A stretch of DNA of 10,443 bases from Lunasporangiospora selenospora (taxonomy: Eukaryota > Mortierellomycota > Mortierellomycetes > Mortierellales > Mortierellaceae): assembly GCA_015680635.1 (NCBI GenBank), contig JAABOA010000499.1, positions 3,833-14,275 on the forward strand, written 5' to 3'. The notes below the pieces were generated by a model. That model was not told the origin of the DNA. It made no database searches and saw only the letters and a program-made list of their open reading frames with translations. Below are positions 7,992 to 10,443 of the stretch, piece after piece. A program made the position numbers and the translations under genes. The stretch's first letter is position 1, and each line of letters begins with the position of its first letter.

Positions 7992-9046
7992 CTAGGCGCG
8001 CTTGGCGACCTTGGGCGCCCAAGCTTCAAACTTGGCGCGTGTGGTGTTGTAAGACTTGTAGGCTATGTTGATCCAGAGAGGCATTGCAGAGTGAGAAACT
8101 ATATTAAAAAAGAAACCAACTCTCGCTTTTTCAACGAAGAAAAAAAAGGGGAGACAATTACCTTTGGGAGAACCGGTCAAGTTCTCAGTGTATTCTGCAG
8201 CCCACTTTGGCGCAACCATGGTCTTGTCAACGTTGGGTGGAGCATCCAACATCCTGTGAAGCCAGCCGTGCCTAAAGAAAATAGTATTGCCCGACCAAAA
8301 TATTCCATTGTCAGATTGACTCTCTTCTTGGGAAATAATGCAACAGGTTCACATCATCCTATCCTCTCCAGGGGTCCAAATATCATTGATGACAAATAAT
8401 AATTGTCGCTAACAAAGGAACTCACCATTCGGCTGGGATCTGGGAAGCGTTGAACTCGGCTCTCGAGAAGAAGGAGTCCTCCTTGGCGAACTGAACCCAG
8501 CGATTACGGCCTATGCATGGTGCAAGGAGGTTGAAGTAGAGACAGAGAGACAATGCGTCAGAGTATGGCGATGAGCAAGATCACATGGGTGTGGGAAAGA
8601 ACTGGTCGGCATAGTATCCAAAAAGCGCCAGGCCGGGGATGATGGTAGAATCTCTCTGGATTTGAAACATCGCATCCTGGGTTGATCCGAGCCTCACTCG
8701 AGAAAAAAAAAAGTCCGAGCCTAGTGGTGGCTCATTCCTCCGGATGTAGTCCATTGCTCCGTGTTTCTGGGAATTCTGCATGTTGCACGGTTGATGATTG
8801 CTGTCAAAGAGATTTCTGACATCCTGAACGCCTGCTTATTTTCAATAGGAGAATCTCGGTGATTTGGCGCGATCGAATGGATCCTTTACCATAGGATTCC
8901 TCCAAGTTCTCAAAGTACTTGTTGCCAAACTTGTCGGTTCCGACCAAGGTTCCGACCTTGGTGTCACCAATGTTGTTGAGCTGGCGCATGAAGCGCGAGG
9001 GTCCGAGGGCAAGGAGGCCCTTGACAGTGCGAGGGAATGAAGACAT
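7992..9046 (-). CDS. NDUFA12: NADH:ubiquinone oxidoreductase (complex I) subunit NDUFA12 / B17.2
   Basis: Four exons read leftwards: 9046-8890, 8510-8426, 8271-8162 and 8062-7992 (stop TAG). Donors are GTAAAG, GTGAGT and GTAATT with acceptors CATAG, TTTAG and CATAG; all phases fit. The product is 140 residues, close to human NDUFA12 (145). Residues about 26-45 (IGDTKVGTLVGTDKFGNKYF) match the family's AKVGTLVGEDKYGNKYYE. Next come SYGRNRWVQF (family FGRHRWVVY), IPAEWHGWLHRM (family VPPEWHRWLHSM), NLTGSPKAY, and YNTTRAKFEAWAP (family YSTTRKKIQEWIP). It is a nuclear-encoded accessory subunit on the matrix arm of mitochondrial complex I; it stabilises the complex rather than catalysing. No cleavable presequence is evident, as usual for this subunit. 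The start ATG (TCCCAAATG) is the first in the conserved frame. Its paralogue NDUFAF2 is less likely, because length and the C-terminal motif fit NDUFA12. Confidence 0.95.
8511..8889 (-). other. Intron 1 of NDUFA12 (379 nt)
   Basis: The longest intron in the window runs from TATG|GTAAAG to GCATAG. The flanking exons join in phase exactly where the family sequence is continuous (ESYG-RNRW), so no coding exon is missing. A 66-codon frame inside it has no family resemblance. I looked for an intronic C/D snoRNA (RUGAUGA with CUGA) and found no convincing pair. Confidence 0.75.
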
Positions 9047-9427
9047 TTGGGAGAGTAGAGAGTGGAGGATTCGCTGGTCAAGATGAATAGGACGGAAATC
9101 CGGTCTATAGACGCATTTCTATCCGGAGCCGCCACCCTCTTTCTTCCCATAGTCGCGTCACCGAATCGCATGGGCTGCAAATGAGCCAAAGGTTGGGCGA
9201 AGCTCCTCACTCTACTTTTCTCTCTCATCTTTCTTTCCAGGGTAGGGTAGCCACCATTGGCTATGAACATGAAAACTGCTCTTTGATCGAAAAGTCGACA
9301 AAGGCGATTGAAGCAAGACGAAAAAAGACATGGTGGTAATGTGAGTAAAAAGTTTAGTTTTAGAAGCAGCACCATCCATTCCCTGATAGATAGTCCTTCT
9401 AGCACATGAGGCAAGAAAACAGGGGAA
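9047..9427 (-). promoter_or_regulatory. 5' flank of NDUFA12
   Basis: About 380 bp upstream of the NDUFA12 start. The 50 nt next to the ATG are pyrimidine-rich on the coding strand (CTCTCTACTCTCCCAAATG), as in a fungal leader. I see no clear TATA box or coding exon. A long minus-strand frame here runs into the CA repeat and is not credible. Confidence 0.45.
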
Positions 9428-9512
9428 ACACACACACACTCACAAACACACACACACTCACAAACACACACACACTCACAAACACACACATACACACACA
9501 TACACACACACA
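9428..9512. repeat. CA-rich minisatellite with an 18-bp unit
   Basis: An imperfect (CA)n tract contains three head-to-tail copies of the 18-bp unit CTCACAAACACACACACA beginning at 9439, 9457 and 9475. A 10-bp unit (CACACACATA) follows and the tract ends in plain CA. On the minus strand it is GT-rich. It lies about 385 bp upstream of NDUFA12 and is probably length-variable. Confidence 0.9.
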
Positions 9513-9863
9513 GTAACGATGTTTATCGCAATCTTCGCATTTTACCCATTCCATGCTATCCCGGGGCTGCTAGGAGACCACTGGTCATGGTGGGACAATA
9601 GTGCGAGTGGCAATTGAGAGATCCTCTTGCCCCTCCAAACCACCTTCCCTCTCTTGTTTTAGGTGGTTCGATGATTTCGATGATGGCAGAACCCCCTTGA
9701 ACCTTCCAGTCATCTCAAGATCCCTTGCTTACTGTATTTTGCATATACCACACTAAGCAAGGATGCCCATTTCCATACATCCGGTCGCTTCTCCTATGTC
9801 TCTGGCGGGAGCGTGTGACTAAATAGCGGAACTAGAATGAGCTTTTTTTGTCTTTGTTTTCTT

Positions 9864-9886
9864 ATCGCCTTGCCCATCAAGGCGAT
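9864..9886. repeat. Perfect 9-bp hairpin with 5-nt loop
   Basis: ATCGCCTTG (9864-9872) and CAAGGCGAT (9878-9886) are exact reverse complements around CCCAT. A T-rich stretch precedes it on the plus strand. No gene boundary is near enough to assign a role. Confidence 0.6.
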
Positions 9887-10016
9887 CGCAGTCTTTTACA
9901 GAGTCCACTTGGAGAGGAAAGAAGTCCTTTTTCTTTTGTCTGCTGTGCTCAATCTCTCCGCTTCTCTTGAGAATGGGGCACTGCGACCAACCGTCTGTTG
10001 TGACCCGTGGCACTTG

Positions 10017-10052
10017 TTTTTTTCTTATTTTATTTTATTTATTTTATTTTTT
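10017..10052 (+). repeat. T-rich TTTTA-repeat tract
   Basis: The tract is made of T runs with single A every four or five bases, plus one C. It is a low-complexity AT tract in a gene-poor stretch and could be a nucleosome-depleted promoter element of a gene beyond the edge. Confidence 0.7.
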
Positions 10053-10381
10053 GGGCCCTGTCCAGCGGATAGAAGGCAGTTTTTCTTCCCCTTGAGGGGG
10101 CTGTAATAGGACGATGATGATCATCCTGCTTTTTGGAGAAAGACTACACCAGTTGTAGCTCTGGATGCGTAGGGGTTCTCCTTGCATGCCACATTGCCTG
10201 AGAGACACGAGGGAACCTAACAAAAACAAGGGAAGGGGAAGATGGATGGAGCAAGGAAAAAAAAAATAGAGTCGCTGAGCAGCTGAAAACAGGGCGAGCA
10301 AGATAATAAGGTTCGACGTACATAGGGCGATGTCTGGTGGAGTGATGGTCGCTGTACGCGGGCCGTACGGGAGACACCAAC

Positions 10382-10443
10382 CTTGTTCGATTGGAAGGGA
10401 AAGTTCCCGCTTGCAGAGCTTGCGGTATTTGGGTGTGCAAGTG
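10382..10443 (-). other. Possible partial exon at the right edge (weak)
   Basis: On the minus strand the last 62 bases are open in all three frames and end at AACAAG|GTTGGT, a possible donor. A pyrimidine-rich acceptor (CTCTCAG) follows at about 10200, after which the frame used (phase 1) would give NVACKENPYASRATTGVVFL and soon stop. No family is recognised. On the plus strand, ATG at 10330 also opens 38 codons to the edge. Neither is established. Confidence 0.15.

Larger units (their letters stand above)
9513..10443. other. Right-hand 0.9 kb without a supported gene
   Basis: No frame here shows a recognisable domain. It contains a perfect hairpin (9864-9886), a T-rich tract (10017-10052), a GATGATCATC palindrome near 10115-10124, and an A10 run near 10257-10266. 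The last 60-110 bases have some coding look on both strands but no identification is possible. It may be the upstream region of a gene lying to the right. Confidence 0.4.

Noticed and set aside
8581-8781. A 66-codon minus-strand frame inside NDUFA12 intron 1, considered as an extra exon
   Set aside because: The flanking exons already join in phase at a point where the family sequence is continuous, so an extra exon would break the conserved protein.
9439-9492. Regular 18-bp repeats considered as a CRISPR-like array
   Set aside because: There are no unique spacers, the unit is low-complexity CA sequence, and the genome is eukaryotic.
8842-9507. A 221-codon minus-strand frame across the NDUFA12 start
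   Set aside because: Its N-terminus is the translated CA repeat (VCVCECVCVC) and the rest is a shifted reading of NDUFA12 exon 1 and its leader.
9665-9671. GGTTCGA, resembling a tRNA B box (a second copy lies at 10310-10316)
   Set aside because: Neither is followed by the CC of a true B box, and no A box or cloverleaf can be built around them.

Overview
This window is eukaryotic nuclear DNA. It carries spliced genes with short introns (52-379 nt, GT...AG), long low-complexity Ser/Pro-rich protein segments, poly(dA:dT) and poly-C tracts, and AATAAA-type 3' signals. The combination of a GIGYF-type GYF protein, a complex I NDUFA12 subunit, a DMT-family transporter and a homologue of the animal recombination factor HROB suggests an early-diverging filamentous fungus. 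My best guess is a Mortierella-like species. The lineage is inferred from gene content and intron style, not from any marker that could be searched here.

Layout from left to right: (1) On the minus strand, 1252 down to 101 holds the 5' part of a GIGYF/Smy2-like gene. It includes a tiny first exon encoding MASNTMNFGPEW and a 4E-protein-binding motif; the GYF domain itself lies beyond the left edge. (2) From 1253 to 2687 lies a divergent intergenic region with a poly(dA:dT) tract, a C11 run, a TATA-like box, a long pyrimidine-rich leader, a perfect 9-bp hairpin and two upstream ORFs. (3) On the plus strand, 2688-4100 holds a three-exon DMT/EamA (SLC35F-like) transporter whose first membrane segment is disturbed. 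(4) On the plus strand, 4351-7620 holds a four-exon-plus gene for a HROB (MCM8IP, C17orf53) homologue with its OB-fold region, PGPAG motif and acidic ends; its start exon is not settled. (5) On the minus strand, 9046 down to 7992 holds a complete four-exon NDUFA12 gene of 140 residues, convergent with the HROB gene. (6) From 9428 to the right edge come a CA-rich minisatellite and about 0.9 kb with no gene I can support, apart from weak hints of an exon at the edge.

The genes are not an obvious functional cluster. They are neighbouring housekeeping genes of mRNA/translation control, membrane transport, recombination and respiration. The most interesting is the HROB homologue: in animals HROB loads and activates the MCM8-MCM9 helicase in homologous recombination, so its presence predicts that this fungus keeps that whole pathway.
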